Assembly: GCA_036479115.1 (NCBI GenBank)
Contig: JAZGFD010000085.1
Location: forward strand, 1 to 64,000
Direction: 5' to 3'
Source: UBA7328 sp036479115
GTDB taxonomy: Bacteria; Bacteroidota; Bacteroidia; Chitinophagales; Saprospiraceae
DNA length: 64,000 bases
How positions within the stretch are numbered: position 1 is the first letter of the stretch; every line of letters starts with the position of its first letter. Below are positions 33,908 to 43,502 of the stretch, piece by piece. Below the pieces are notes generated by a model. The model saw only the letters and a program-made list of their open reading frames with translations. It had not been told where the DNA came from and made no database searches. The translations under genes were made by a program, and so were the position numbers.

Positions 33908-35740
33908 ATGAGGAGTAAGGATACTCAAATCTTGGTGAATGATTTCGTAATTCGTTTTGCTAATGTAAACGGCACAGGATCGGCTAGTGCGAATGGGCTT
34001 TTCGCAAAAGCAATCTTCAGAAGTGGAGTGCCTATGGCTCCTAAGAATATTTTTCCATCAAATATACAAGGACTACCTACTTGGTATGAAGTGAGAGTAA
34101 GTGAAAAAGGATATCTGGGCAGGAGAGAAAATATAGACATAATGGTAGGAGTAAACCCTCAAAGTTTTAGAGAAGATGTAGAAAATATAGTTAGTGGTGG
34201 GTATTTAGTTTATGATAATTCGAGACAGCTCCACTCGGAGTTTTTACGAGATGATATCCAAATGTTGGCCATTCCTATGATGCAATTGAGTATGGATCAT
34301 TTTGAGGAGCCAAGGCTTCAACAGCTATTTAAAAATATTATTTACCTAGGAGCTGTGGTTGCACTTTTAAATATAGATATCGAGATAGTGAGGACATTGA
34401 TAGAAGAACAATTCTCCAATAAACCCAAGCTAATACCTCCTAATTTCAAGGCTCTTGCAGTAGGGTACGATTTTGCAAAAGAAAATCTAAATTGCCCTCT
34501 TAATATTAGGGTGCAAAAGAGAGATTTAATAGGAGATAAAATCTTAATAGAAGGCAATGAAGCTACTGGTCTTGGTGCTGTATATGGAGGGGCTACTATG
34601 ATGGCTTGGTATCCTATTACGCCTTCCACATCAGTGGCAAAAGCCTATGAAAAACATGGTAACATCCTATTAATAGAAAAAGAAACAGGCAAAAAGAAAT
34701 TTGCTTTTGTACAAGCAGAGGATGAACTCGCAGCTATAGGCATGGTAATAGGAGCGGCATGGAATGGAGTAAGGGCATTTACTTCTACCAGTGGGGCTGG
34801 TGTGTCTCTTATGAATGAATTTATTGGTTTGGCATACTTTGCCGAAATACCAGTTTTTTTGGTCAATGTACAGAGAGGCGGCCCTTCTACAGGGATGCCT
34901 ACTCGTACCCAACAAGGAGACATGATGTCTACAGCATATGCCTCTCATGGAGATACAAAACACATATTGTTAATACCAAGTACTCCCAATGAGTGTTTTG
35001 AAATGTCGTCATTGGGATTAGATTTGGCTGATCGTTTTCAAACTCCAGTTATGCTTATGTCAGATTTGGACTTGGGTATGAATGAACATATTACAGAGCC
35101 CCTTAAATGGGATAAAAACCGTAAATACGATAGAGGCAAAGTGCTGAGTGCTAATGATTTAGAACAGCCTAACTTAGATTGGGGCAGATACCTCGATGTG
35201 GATGGTGATGGGATATGCTACCGTACGATACCTGGGACTCACCCATCTAAAGGGGGATATTTTACCAGAGGCACATCTAGAGATGAATATGCTAAATATT
35301 CAGAGAAAGGCGAAGTGTATCAACGCAATGTAGATCGACTTACATTAAAGTGGAAAACAGCGAAAGAAAAGGTGCCAAAACCAGAATTTTACCAAAAAAC
35401 CAATGAAGGGAAACATGGCCTAATTTTTTATGGCACCACAGCCTATCCAGCTGCAGAGGTTATGGACATATTTATTGCAGCGGGTATAACTATGGATTCT
35501 ATGCGATTGAGAGCATTTCCGTTTGGATCAGAAGTGGAAAGTTTTATTGATGACCATGAAGAGCTTTTCGTTATAGAGCAAAATAAAGACGGTCAAATGC
35601 GTTCGATGATTATCAATGAGCTTGATATTAACCCAAAAAAGTTGATACCCATTCTGAATTACGATGGGTATCCTATTACTGCCGGCTATATTTTTGATAA
35701 GATCAATGAACATTTGAGTATCAACGAATTAGTGAAATGA
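33908..35740 (+). CDS. korA: 2-oxoacid:ferredoxin oxidoreductase subunit alpha (fused gamma-alpha, KorA-like)
   Basis: This 610-residue protein fuses the gamma domain (residues 1-190, starting VNDFVIRFANVNGTGSASAN) with the alpha domain. The alpha domain has GAVYGGATMMAWYPITPSTS near 220, EDELAAIGMVIGAAWNGVRA then FTSTSGAGVSLMNEFIGLAY near 300, and VFLVNVQRGGPSTGMPTRTQ near 318. With KorB it forms the thiamine-dependent enzyme that interconverts 2-oxoglutarate and succinyl-CoA plus CO2, using ferredoxin. The substrate could also be another 2-oxoacid. The gene follows the oxidoreductase by 58 bases and precedes korB by 54. Confidence 0.9.
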   Translation: MRSKDTQILVNDFVIRFANVNGTGSASANGLFAKAIFRSGVPMAPKNIFPSNIQGLPTWYEVRVSEKGYLGRRENIDIMVGVNPQSFREDVENIVSGGYLVYDNSRQLHSEFLRDDIQMLAIPMMQLSMDHFEEPRLQQLFKNIIYLGAVVALLNIDIEIVRTLIEEQFSNKPKLIPPNFKALAVGYDFAKENLNCPLNIRVQKRDLIGDKILIEGNEATGLGAVYGGATMMAWYPITPSTSVAKAYEKHGNILLIEKETGKKKFAFVQAEDELAAIGMVIGAAWNGVRAFTSTSGAGVSLMNEFIGLAYFAEIPVFLVNVQRGGPSTGMPTRTQQGDMMSTAYASHGDTKHILLIPSTPNECFEMSSLGLDLADRFQTPVMLMSDLDLGMNEHITEPLKWDKNRKYDRGKVLSANDLEQPNLDWGRYLDVDGDGICYRTIPGTHPSKGGYFTRGTSRDEYAKYSEKGEVYQRNVDRLTLKWKTAKEKVPKPEFYQKTNEGKHGLIFYGTTAYPAAEVMDIFIAAGITMDSMRLRAFPFGSEVESFIDDHEELFVIEQNKDGQMRSMIINELDINPKKLIPILNYDGYPITAGYIFDKINEHLSINELVK

Positions 35741-35794
35741 ACAACGCATCGATACTATGTTTATCAATTAACAAATCACCAAACATCTGAAAAA

Positions 35795-36853
35795 ATGAGT
35801 TTTTTAAAACCATCATTCGTCCATCCAGCATCACCTCGCAATGACGTGGGTTTTCTAAAAAGGGATTATGAAGGAGCCATTTCTACTCTGTGTGCAGGAT
35901 GTGGCCATGATTCTATCAGCGCTTCTATTGTAGAGGCATGTTTTGAGCTCAATATTGAGCCTCATCTTTTGGCCAAATTGTCGGGGATAGGATGCTCCAG
36001 TAAGACACCTACTTATTTTATGAGTAATTCTCATGGCTTTAATACCGTGCATGGGAGAATGCCTAGTGTTGCGACTGGGGCTAACTTAGGAAATAAAGAA
36101 TTAATCTATTTGGGTGTTTCTGGTGATGGTGATACTGCTTCTATTGGTATGGGGCAGTTTGTACATGTGATACGTCGCAACCTTAATATGACTTACATTG
36201 TCATGAATAATGGCTGTTATGGTCTCACCAAAGGTCAAGACAGCGCCACTGCTGATTTTGGATCAATGAGTAAATCGGGTGGGGGAGTAAGCACGCCATA
36301 TCAGGCTATTGACTTAGTAGGGATGGCTTTAGAGCTAAATGCTAGTTTTGTGGCCCGGAGTTTTAGTGGTGATAAGCAGCAATTGGTACCATTGCTTAAA
36401 GCCGCCCTGTCACACCAGGGTTTTTCATTTATTGATATCATTTCTCCTTGTGTCACTTTTAATAATAACAAAGGATCAACTAAGGCATACGATTATGTAA
36501 GAGATCACATAGAAGTAACTGGGAAGATGGATTTTGTGCCTGTGGAAAAAGAGATTACTGTGGATTACAATGCCGGTACTAATAAAGTGGTAGAATTATT
36601 TGACAATACAAAATTGAGCCTCCAAAAACTTGCTGAAGATTGGGATCCAACGGATATTTTTTCTGCAAAAGCCAAATTAGAAGAGACTAAAAAGCAAGGA
36701 AATTACCTTACTGGATTAATCTATATTAATCCTGAATCGAAAGATTTTCATAATATTCTTAATACGGTAGACAAGCCATTGAATAAACTAGATGAAAATG
36801 ATTTGTACCCTGGCGATGGGGTTTTGAATGAGATAAATCAAAGATTTAGATAG
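35795..36853 (+). CDS. korB: 2-oxoacid:ferredoxin oxidoreductase subunit beta (KorB-like)
   Basis: This 352-residue protein is the thiamine-pyrophosphate-binding beta subunit. Typical motifs are LCAGCGHDSISASIVEAC near residue 32, KLSGIGCSSKTPTYF near 62, GVSGDGDTASIGMGQFVHVI near 107 (TPP-Mg motif GDG) and MNNGCYGLTKGQDSAT near 136. It has the usual four-domain-family length. There is no separate ferredoxin subunit; the Fe-S domains of the first gene in the operon may serve instead. Its stop is five bases from the stop of the convergent carboxylase operon, so the two operons face each other with almost no space. Confidence 0.92.
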   Translation: MSFLKPSFVHPASPRNDVGFLKRDYEGAISTLCAGCGHDSISASIVEACFELNIEPHLLAKLSGIGCSSKTPTYFMSNSHGFNTVHGRMPSVATGANLGNKELIYLGVSGDGDTASIGMGQFVHVIRRNLNMTYIVMNNGCYGLTKGQDSATADFGSMSKSGGGVSTPYQAIDLVGMALELNASFVARSFSGDKQQLVPLLKAALSHQGFSFIDIISPCVTFNNNKGSTKAYDYVRDHIEVTGKMDFVPVEKEITVDYNAGTNKVVELFDNTKLSLQKLAEDWDPTDIFSAKAKLEETKKQGNYLTGLIYINPESKDFHNILNTVDKPLNKLDENDLYPGDGVLNEINQRFR

Positions 36854-36858
36854 CACTC

Positions 36859-38397
36859 TTACAGAGGAATATTGCCATGTTTTTTCTTAGGGATGCTTAC
36901 CGCTTTATTTTCTAACATAGCAAACGCTTTGATAAGTTTTCTTCTGGTATCCTTGGGCATGATGACCTCATCAATGAAGCCCCTCTCGGCAGCTGTATAT
37001 GGATTGGCAAATTTATCAGCGTAATCTTGTTCCTTTTGCTTTAATGTCTCTTCTGGTTTCTTTGAGGCTCTGATCTCTTTGCTAAAAATTATCTCACTGG
37101 CTCCTTTGGCGCCCATTACTGCGATTTCTGCTGATGGCCATGCAAAATTCATATCTGATCCGATGTGTTTACTATTCATGACATCATATGCTCCGCCATA
37201 AGCCTTCCTTGTTATTACTGATACACGTGGTACTGTTGCTTCGCTCAAAGCATATAGCAATTTTGCTCCATTTGTAATGATGGCATTCCATTCTTGATCG
37301 GTTCCAGGTAAAAATCCTGGCACATCTACCAATACCAGTAACGGAATATTAAAGCAATCACAAAATCGCGTAAACCTAGCCGCTTTTTTTGAGCTATTCA
37401 CATCAAGGCATCCTGCTAAATTCATTGGCTGATTGGCCACGATACCAATACTCCTTCCTGCTAACCTTGAGAAGCCAACCACAATATTTTGAGCATAATC
37501 TTTATGTATTTCAAAGAAAGAATCAGTATCGGATATCCCTGCTATGACCGCCCTCATATCATAAGGTTGATTGGCACTTTCTGGTACTATATCCTCTAGT
37601 TCTATTCTTATTTCCTCTTTTATCTCAAAAGGAATTTTCATAGGACTTTCCTCACAATTTTGGGGCATAAAACTCAATAATCTTTTCACCTTAGTGATAC
37701 AATCTATATCATTAGAAGAAGTAAGATGGGCCACTCCTGATTTAGTAGTATGTGCTGATGCTCCTCCTAACTCTTCTGAGGTTACCTCTTCATTTGTTAC
37801 AGTTTTGACCACATTTGGCCCTGTTACAAACATGTAACTAGAACCTTCTACCATTATGGTAAAATCAGTCATTGCTGGAGAATAAACGGCTCCCCCCGCA
37901 CATGGCCCCATAATGGCGCTGATCTGAGGTATAACTCCAGAAGCCATTACGTTTTTATAAAATATATCAGCATACCCTCCCAGCGATCTTACCCCTTCTT
38001 GTATACGTGCTCCACCACTATCATTAAGACCTATTAAAGGCGCTCCTACCTTCATCGCTAAGTCCATTATTTTACATATTTTTTCGGCATGGGTTTCTGA
38101 TAATGAGCCACCGAAGACTGTAAAGTCTTGAGCAAAAACATAAACCAATCTGCTATCCACAGTGCCATATCCTGTTACTACTCCATCTCCATAATACTTC
38201 TGGTCGGCCATGCCAAAGTCAGTGGTTCTGTGCGTAACAAGAATCCCAATTTCTTCAAAAGAGCCTTCGTCCATAAGAAAATGAATACGTTCTCTGGCCG
38301 TGAGTTTTCCCTTATTATGTTGCTTTTCTATTCTTGCCTTACCTCCTCCTAGTTTAGCGAGCTTTATCTTATCATTTAATATATTAATGTTGCTCAT
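36859..38397 (-). CDS. pccB: acyl-CoA (propionyl-CoA) carboxylase carboxyltransferase subunit
   Basis: This is the carboxyltransferase subunit of a biotin-dependent acyl-CoA carboxylase, 512 residues from ATG 38397, which is the usual length of PccB. Motifs: GKLTARERIHFLMDEGSFEE near residue 30, GDGVVTGYGTVDSRLVYVFA, the acyl-CoA oxyanion region NDSGGARIQEG, then MGPCAGGAVYSPAMTDF, and in the second crotonase fold VDVPGFLPGTDQEW and YGGAYDVMNSKHI. I reject the longer frame to 38469 because the ATG at 38397 overlaps the epimerase TAA by one base (TAATG) and the paralogous family starts here. It transfers carboxyl from biotin to propionyl-CoA, giving methylmalonyl-CoA. Confidence 0.92.
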   Translation of the reverse strand: MSNINILNDKIKLAKLGGGKARIEKQHNKGKLTARERIHFLMDEGSFEEIGILVTHRTTDFGMADQKYYGDGVVTGYGTVDSRLVYVFAQDFTVFGGSLSETHAEKICKIMDLAMKVGAPLIGLNDSGGARIQEGVRSLGGYADIFYKNVMASGVIPQISAIMGPCAGGAVYSPAMTDFTIMVEGSSYMFVTGPNVVKTVTNEEVTSEELGGASAHTTKSGVAHLTSSNDIDCITKVKRLLSFMPQNCEESPMKIPFEIKEEIRIELEDIVPESANQPYDMRAVIAGISDTDSFFEIHKDYAQNIVVGFSRLAGRSIGIVANQPMNLAGCLDVNSSKKAARFTRFCDCFNIPLLVLVDVPGFLPGTDQEWNAIITNGAKLLYALSEATVPRVSVITRKAYGGAYDVMNSKHIGSDMNFAWPSAEIAVMGAKGASEIIFSKEIRASKKPEETLKQKEQDYADKFANPYTAAERGFIDEVIMPKDTRRKLIKAFAMLENKAVSIPKKKHGNIPL

Positions 38398-38813
38398 TAT
38401 TTCTTTATACTTTGGCATAATTCTACTAATACTCCATTTGCTGTTTTGGGATGTACAAAACAAACCCATTTGTTGTCAGCGCCTCTTTTAGGTTCAATAT
38501 TTAAAAGCTCAAAACCTTCTTTTTTCAGCCTCTTCATCTCCGCTCTGATGTCTTCCACTTCAAAGGCGATGTGATGTATTCCTTCTCCTCTTTTTTCAAT
38601 AAAATTGTCAATAGCACTGCCTTCTTTTATAGATTGTACCAATTCTACTTTTGATTCTCCTGTCTGAAAAAAACTTGTAATTACACCTTCTGATTCTACC
38701 TCTTCTATTTTGTAATGTGCTTTTCCTAAAAGATGGTAAAACAAGTTATTGCTTGTATTTACATCCTTTACAGCGATTCCTATATGATCTATTTTTAATG
38801 TTTTCTTACCCAA
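38397..38813 (-). CDS. mce: methylmalonyl-CoA epimerase
   Basis: This 138-residue vicinal-oxygen-chelate protein is the racemase that interconverts the S and R forms of methylmalonyl-CoA between carboxylase and mutase. Visible metal and catalytic residues: His in IDHIGIAVKD near residue 10, Glu in VELVQSIKEGSAID near 58, His in EGIHHIAFEVED near 79, and Glu in GVLVELCQ near 131. The length is normal. It overlaps the mutase large-subunit stop by eight bases and hands over to pccB by a TAATG overlap. This supports strict co-translation. Confidence 0.93.
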   Translation of the reverse strand: MGKKTLKIDHIGIAVKDVNTSNNLFYHLLGKAHYKIEEVESEGVITSFFQTGESKVELVQSIKEGSAIDNFIEKRGEGIHHIAFEVEDIRAEMKRLKKEGFELLNIEPKRGADNKWVCFVHPKTANGVLVELCQSIKK

Positions 38814-40935
38814 ATCTTTTCATCAATTGTTCTAAAATATTAATTGCAGCCTCTGATACTACAGTACCAGGCCCGAATACTCCTATCACCCCAAGGTCAA
38901 GTAAAAACTGATGATCATTAGGTGGGATGACACCCCCTGCTATGACAAAAATGTCTTCTCTTCCTAGTTTTTTTAATTCTTTGATAGTTTGTGGCACCAG
39001 TGTCTTGTGGCCTGCCGCTAATGATGATATTCCCAACACATGCACATCATTTTCAGCTGCCTGTAATGCCACCTCAGATGGTGTTTGAAACAAGGGGCTT
39101 ATATCCACATCAAAACCCAAATCGGCAAAACTAGATGCGATGACTTTGGCTCCTCTGTCGTGCCCATCTTGACCCAATTTGGCAATCATAATACGAGGTC
39201 TCCTTCCATCATGTGCGGCAAATTCATTAGCTAAATTGAGTGCTTTGTCAAATGTTTTATCCATACCAATCTCGCTTTTGTAAGCCCCTGATACTGTTCT
39301 AGTTGTTGCTACAAATCTACCAAATTCTTGTTCCATAGCCATGGATATTTCCCCTAATGTAGCGCGACCTTTAGCAGCATTAATAGCCAATGCTAAGAGG
39401 TTACCAGCATTTCCAGCAGCACATTGATGCAATGCCTTTAAAGAATTTTCAACCGCTATATTGTTTCTGCTTTTTTTGGTCTCGATTATTTTTTTGATCT
39501 GCGCTTCTCTCACAGCAGTATTTTCCACTTCAAGTAAATCCAGCTCAGTATTTTCTTCTATTTCAAATACATTCACACCTATGATTTGATCTGTCCCCTT
39601 GTCTATTCTGGCCTGCTTTTTTGCGGCGGTCTCTTCTATTCTGATTTTTGGCAAACCGTTTTCTATTGCTTTGGCCATGCCCCCTAAATCTTCAATCTCT
39701 TGAATCAATGACCATGCTTTTGTAGCTATTTCTTGCGTGAGATATTCTATATAATGTGAACCAGCCCAGGGGTCTACCACTTTGGTAATGCCAGTATCTT
39801 CTAAAAGATATTTTTGTGTATCTCTAGCTATTTTAGCAGAGAAGTCAGTAGGCAGTGCAATTGCTTCATCCAAACTATTGGTATGTAGTGATTGAGTTCC
39901 CCCAAATACTGCTGCTAGACCTTCTATAGTTGTCCTTCCTATATTATTGAAAGGATCTTGTGCGGTGAGACTCCACCCTGATGTCTGGCAGTGGGTACGT
40001 AGCGCCATAGATTTTGGTTTTTTTGGATTGAAGGATTTTACAATTTTTGCCCAAAGTATTCTTGCGGCCCGCATCTTCGCTATTTCCATAAAATGATTCA
40101 TACCAATACCCCAAAAGAAGGACAATCTTGGAGCAAAATCATCAATATCAAGCCCTGCTTTTATTCCAGTACGAATGTATTCTAATCCATCGGCAAGAGT
40201 ATATGCCAGTTCTATATCAGCACTAGCTCCAGCTTCATGCATGTGATACCCACTGATAGAAATGGAATTAAATTTTGGGATATTTTGAGAAATATATTTA
40301 AAAATATCACCAATGATTCTCATAGAATGTTTGGGAGGATAGATATAGGTATTCCGTACCATGAATTCCTTTAATATGTCATTCTGAATAGTACCTTTCA
40401 GATTTTTTATATCCACGCCCTGTTCTTCAGCAGCTACAATATAGAATGCCATTATTGGTATCACGGCACCATTCATAGTCATGCTCACTGACATTTGATC
40501 CAAAGGAATTTTGTCAAAAAGAATTTTCATATCCTCCACAGTGTCAATTGCCACACCAGCCATACCTACATCACCCGCTACTCGGGGGTGATCAGAATCA
40601 TAGCCTCTATGAGTGGCCAAATCAAAAGCTACGGATAGCCCTTTTTGCCCTTGTTCTAAATTTCTTCTGTAAAAAGCATTGCTCTTTTCAGCTGTTGAAA
40701 ATCCTGCATATTGCCGTATAGTCCATGGTCGCACAGCATACATAGAGCTATATGGCCCTCTAAGATATGGAGGGCGACCTGCAATAAAATCCAAATGTTC
40801 TGAATATTCTATGTCTTTTTTGTCATATGATGATTTGATATCAATACCTTCTGCAGTATCCCAACTTTTAGTTTCTGACGTTGTGGTCTTAATATTTTTA
40901 TTAAATGATATTTTCGAAAAATCTAGTTTGTGCAT
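38806..40935 (-). CDS. mutB: methylmalonyl-CoA mutase large (catalytic) subunit
   Basis: This is the 709-residue adenosylcobalamin-dependent mutase, which interconverts R-methylmalonyl-CoA and succinyl-CoA. The TIM barrel starts near residue 50 with the substrate loop LRGPYSSMYAVRPWTIRQYA then GFSTAEKSNAFYRRNLEQG, and has TMNGAVIPIMAFY and WAGSHYIEYLTQ. The C-terminal B12 domain (about 575-705) has the base-off motif KLGQDGHDRGAKVIA, with the cobalt-ligand His, followed by VDISPLFQTPSEVALQA. The length is normal for the large subunit. It is four bases downstream of the biotin carboxylase gene and overlaps mce by eight bases. Confidence 0.95.
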   Translation of the reverse strand: MHKLDFSKISFNKNIKTTTSETKSWDTAEGIDIKSSYDKKDIEYSEHLDFIAGRPPYLRGPYSSMYAVRPWTIRQYAGFSTAEKSNAFYRRNLEQGQKGLSVAFDLATHRGYDSDHPRVAGDVGMAGVAIDTVEDMKILFDKIPLDQMSVSMTMNGAVIPIMAFYIVAAEEQGVDIKNLKGTIQNDILKEFMVRNTYIYPPKHSMRIIGDIFKYISQNIPKFNSISISGYHMHEAGASADIELAYTLADGLEYIRTGIKAGLDIDDFAPRLSFFWGIGMNHFMEIAKMRAARILWAKIVKSFNPKKPKSMALRTHCQTSGWSLTAQDPFNNIGRTTIEGLAAVFGGTQSLHTNSLDEAIALPTDFSAKIARDTQKYLLEDTGITKVVDPWAGSHYIEYLTQEIATKAWSLIQEIEDLGGMAKAIENGLPKIRIEETAAKKQARIDKGTDQIIGVNVFEIEENTELDLLEVENTAVREAQIKKIIETKKSRNNIAVENSLKALHQCAAGNAGNLLALAINAAKGRATLGEISMAMEQEFGRFVATTRTVSGAYKSEIGMDKTFDKALNLANEFAAHDGRRPRIMIAKLGQDGHDRGAKVIASSFADLGFDVDISPLFQTPSEVALQAAENDVHVLGISSLAAGHKTLVPQTIKELKKLGREDIFVIAGGVIPPNDHQFLLDLGVIGVFGPGTVVSEAAINILEQLMKRFG

Positions 40936-40938
40936 TCT

Positions 40939-42411
40939 TTATATTCTCGTCTTTTTCCAACTATTGGCTTTCAAATCTCCTCCTACCAATGTTTTCTTAT
41001 TTTCAATATGTTTTTTCAATGCTACTCTTCCTGCTATGACTGCTTCGTTCTTTTGAGTCTCTTTTAATTTATCTGACGAATAGTAGTTTTTAACAAAATG
41101 TGTATTAAAATCACCACCAATAAATTTGTCATGTTCAAGTACAAATTTACCAAAAGGCAATGTAGTTTTTATTCCTTCAATTTTATAGTCAGCAATAGCT
41201 TGTTTCATTCTTTCGATTGCCTCATTTCTACTGGCTCCATATGTGATTAATTTAGCAATCATAGGGTCGTAATATATTGGTATTTCCATCCCTTTTTCAT
41301 ACCCATCGTCCACTCTCACTCCTTTTCCTTTTGGGATGTCGTAAGTAGTCAGTGTACCAACGTTAGGAGAAAAATTATCAAAGGAATCTTCTGCATACAC
41401 CCTCAGTTCTAGTGCGTGACCATTTATCTTAAGATCATCTTGTGCAAACGAAAGTTTTTCGCCTCTCGCTACTTTAATTTGTTCTTCTACCAAGTCAATG
41501 TTGGTGATCAGTTCTGTCACGGGATGCTCCACTTGTAGACGTGTATTCATCTCTAAAAAATAGAAGTTATTATCTTCATCTAGTAAAAATTCTACTGTCC
41601 CTGCTCCCACATAGTCACATGCTTTTGCCACTCTTATGGCTGCTGCTCCCATTTCCTTTCTGAGATAAGAAGTAAGCACTACAGAAGGCGCTTCTTCTAC
41701 TACTTTTTGGTGCCTTCGTTGTATGCTGCATTCTCTTTCGAATAAGTGTACAAAATTGCCATGAGTATCAGCCAGAATTTGAATTTCAATATGCCGTGGC
41801 GAGCTGATGTATTTTTCGATAAAAACAGATCCATCGCCGAAGGCAGACAGTGCTTCACTTGTGGCCCTTTGCATTTGTTCGGGTAGAGAATCTACGTCGT
41901 TCACTACTCTCATTCCTTTGCCACCTCCTCCTGCTGAAGCTTTTATTAAAATGGGAAACCCTATTTCTTTAGCAATTTGAATGGCTTCATTTTCATCACT
42001 TATTGCATTATCTGTGCCAGGCACCATCGGTATATCATACTTACTTACGGCATCCTTTGCTGCGAGCTTACTACCCATTATTTCAATAGCATGAGACTTT
42101 GGCCCAATAAAAGTAATACCAGCTTTTTCTATCATTTTTGCGAAAGTGGAATTTTCACTTAAAAATCCATATCCTGGGTGAATTCCTTCTGCTCCTGTCA
42201 ATTGAGCTGCTTTCAATATTTTATCCATGACTAAGTAGGACTCAGAAGAAGGTGGTGCCCCTATTAAAACTGCTTCATCAGCAAATCTCACATGAAGAGC
42301 GTTTCGGTCAGCTTCTGAAAACACAGCCACAGTCTTGATGCCCATTTTTCGACAACTGCGCATTACTCTTAATGCTATTTCCCCTCTATTTGCTATTAAT
42401 ATTTTTTTCAT
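40939..42411 (-). CDS. accC: acyl-CoA (propionyl-CoA) carboxylase biotin carboxylase subunit
   Basis: This 490-residue ATP-grasp biotin carboxylase starts MKKILIANRGEIALRVMRSC. Other motifs are GYGFLSENSTFAKMIEKAGI near residue 82, the ATP lid KASAGGGGKGMR near 160, SIQRRHQKVVEEAPS near 233 and EMNTRLQVEHPVTE near 288 with catalytic Glu, Arg and Lys/His residues. The last 40 residues go beyond the usual AccC end. No biotin carrier domain is attached; that is the separate gene at 43499-43975. It makes carboxybiotin for the PccB-like transferase. By operon context, propionyl-CoA is more likely than acetyl-CoA as acceptor. Confidence 0.92.
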   Translation of the reverse strand: MKKILIANRGEIALRVMRSCRKMGIKTVAVFSEADRNALHVRFADEAVLIGAPPSSESYLVMDKILKAAQLTGAEGIHPGYGFLSENSTFAKMIEKAGITFIGPKSHAIEIMGSKLAAKDAVSKYDIPMVPGTDNAISDENEAIQIAKEIGFPILIKASAGGGGKGMRVVNDVDSLPEQMQRATSEALSAFGDGSVFIEKYISSPRHIEIQILADTHGNFVHLFERECSIQRRHQKVVEEAPSVVLTSYLRKEMGAAAIRVAKACDYVGAGTVEFLLDEDNNFYFLEMNTRLQVEHPVTELITNIDLVEEQIKVARGEKLSFAQDDLKINGHALELRVYAEDSFDNFSPNVGTLTTYDIPKGKGVRVDDGYEKGMEIPIYYDPMIAKLITYGASRNEAIERMKQAIADYKIEGIKTTLPFGKFVLEHDKFIGGDFNTHFVKNYYSSDKLKETQKNEAVIAGRVALKKHIENKKTLVGGDLKANSWKKTRI

Positions 42412-42437
42412 TTCTAAGCTTATTCAATGAGTATTTG

Positions 42438-43502
42438 TTATTGAAACTTCTTCCATGCTTTTTCACATATTGAATCTGTCAAAGTTTCAATAAAATAACT
42501 GCCCGCAGAGGGATCTTTAACCCTGCTCAAATGGCTTTCCAAATCAAGTATATGACTAATATTTCGAGCTATTCTGTTCGAAAACGATATACCATTAGTA
42601 TGAAGACCAAATGTGATTTTAAGCAAATCCACACCTCCAATCACTGCTGCAATTGACTGGGTATTGGCTCTTATTATATTGCTATTTTCGCCTCTATTTG
42701 GATCAGATGTATTTATTGTTACCGAGATAAAGGGTACATAATCTGAGATATTGTATGCATGAAAAAGATTTTGTAACAGTAATCTAAAAGCTCTTATTTT
42801 GGCAATATTTCCAAAGTAAAAATCATCCATACTCAATTGGAAAATCATCGCTTCTCCTAATGCTTTTTTGTCTGAATGTCGTTTTAAATGATTTTTAGTC
42901 TTTGTTAGCATTTTGGCTAAATCCTCCGTAGTGGATGACGTAAGAGATGACGCTATTTTTATCATTTTCATGTTGGGAAATAGGCCTCTTCTTACATCTA
43001 GAATATCCATATCCTTTACAGGTTTTTCCTCATATAAAGCGCCTCTTATTTTTTCTGTGTCAAACCCTTGACCTTCGACATATATAAGAAATTTTTCAGT
43101 AAACACCAGAGAGTCAACTCCCTTGAGTACAAATTCAGTAAATATCAATTCTAGTTGTATACCTTTTAGGACTTTCCCAAAATCAAATACAATTTCTTTA
43201 TCAACTATAAATGTCAACGCAGTACAGCCCCCATTAAGAGCTTCTAGTGCCTTTCTGTTTGCTTCTTTCGGATTCTTATCTCGAATAGATTCGCTAATTT
43301 CCCATGAATTTTGAATGCTTTCAGAGGTGTTAATTTGTGCAATATTTGGATTGTCTTCAGAGTGATAAAAAGGAGAGAAATCCATGCCATCAAAGTTCCA
43401 ATTGAGGTCATCAATGGGTTTCCCTTTCAGGTCTTTTTCTACTTGTTTAAGCCAATCTTCTTTTGAAGACTTAGAAAATTCATTGAAATTATTTGCCATC
43501 AT
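42438..43502 (-). CDS. mutA: methylmalonyl-CoA mutase small subunit (short form)
   Basis: This 354-residue protein is the non-catalytic partner of the mutase. It resembles the large subunit's barrel: KEDWLKQVEKDLKGKP near residue 14, FHAYNISDYVPFISVTINTS near 243, IIRANTQSIAAVIGGVDLL near 274, SNRIARNISHILDLESHLSR then VKDPSAGSYFIETLTD. It stops right after the barrel region, so the degenerate C-terminal B12-like domain of longer small subunits (about 600 residues) is missing. Its ATG overlaps the biotin carrier stop by four bases (ATGA). Because the barrel looks intact at its end, this looks like a natural short form rather than a truncation. Confidence 0.85.
   Translation of the reverse strand: MMANNFNEFSKSSKEDWLKQVEKDLKGKPIDDLNWNFDGMDFSPFYHSEDNPNIAQINTSESIQNSWEISESIRDKNPKEANRKALEALNGGCTALTFIVDKEIVFDFGKVLKGIQLELIFTEFVLKGVDSLVFTEKFLIYVEGQGFDTEKIRGALYEEKPVKDMDILDVRRGLFPNMKMIKIASSLTSSTTEDLAKMLTKTKNHLKRHSDKKALGEAMIFQLSMDDFYFGNIAKIRAFRLLLQNLFHAYNISDYVPFISVTINTSDPNRGENSNIIRANTQSIAAVIGGVDLLKITFGLHTNGISFSNRIARNISHILDLESHLSRVKDPSAGSYFIETLTDSICEKAWKKFQ

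Noticed and set aside
38398..38469. 24-residue N-terminal extension of the carboxyltransferase
   Set aside because: It lies entirely inside the epimerase gene; the ATG at 38397 overlapping the TAA is the better start.
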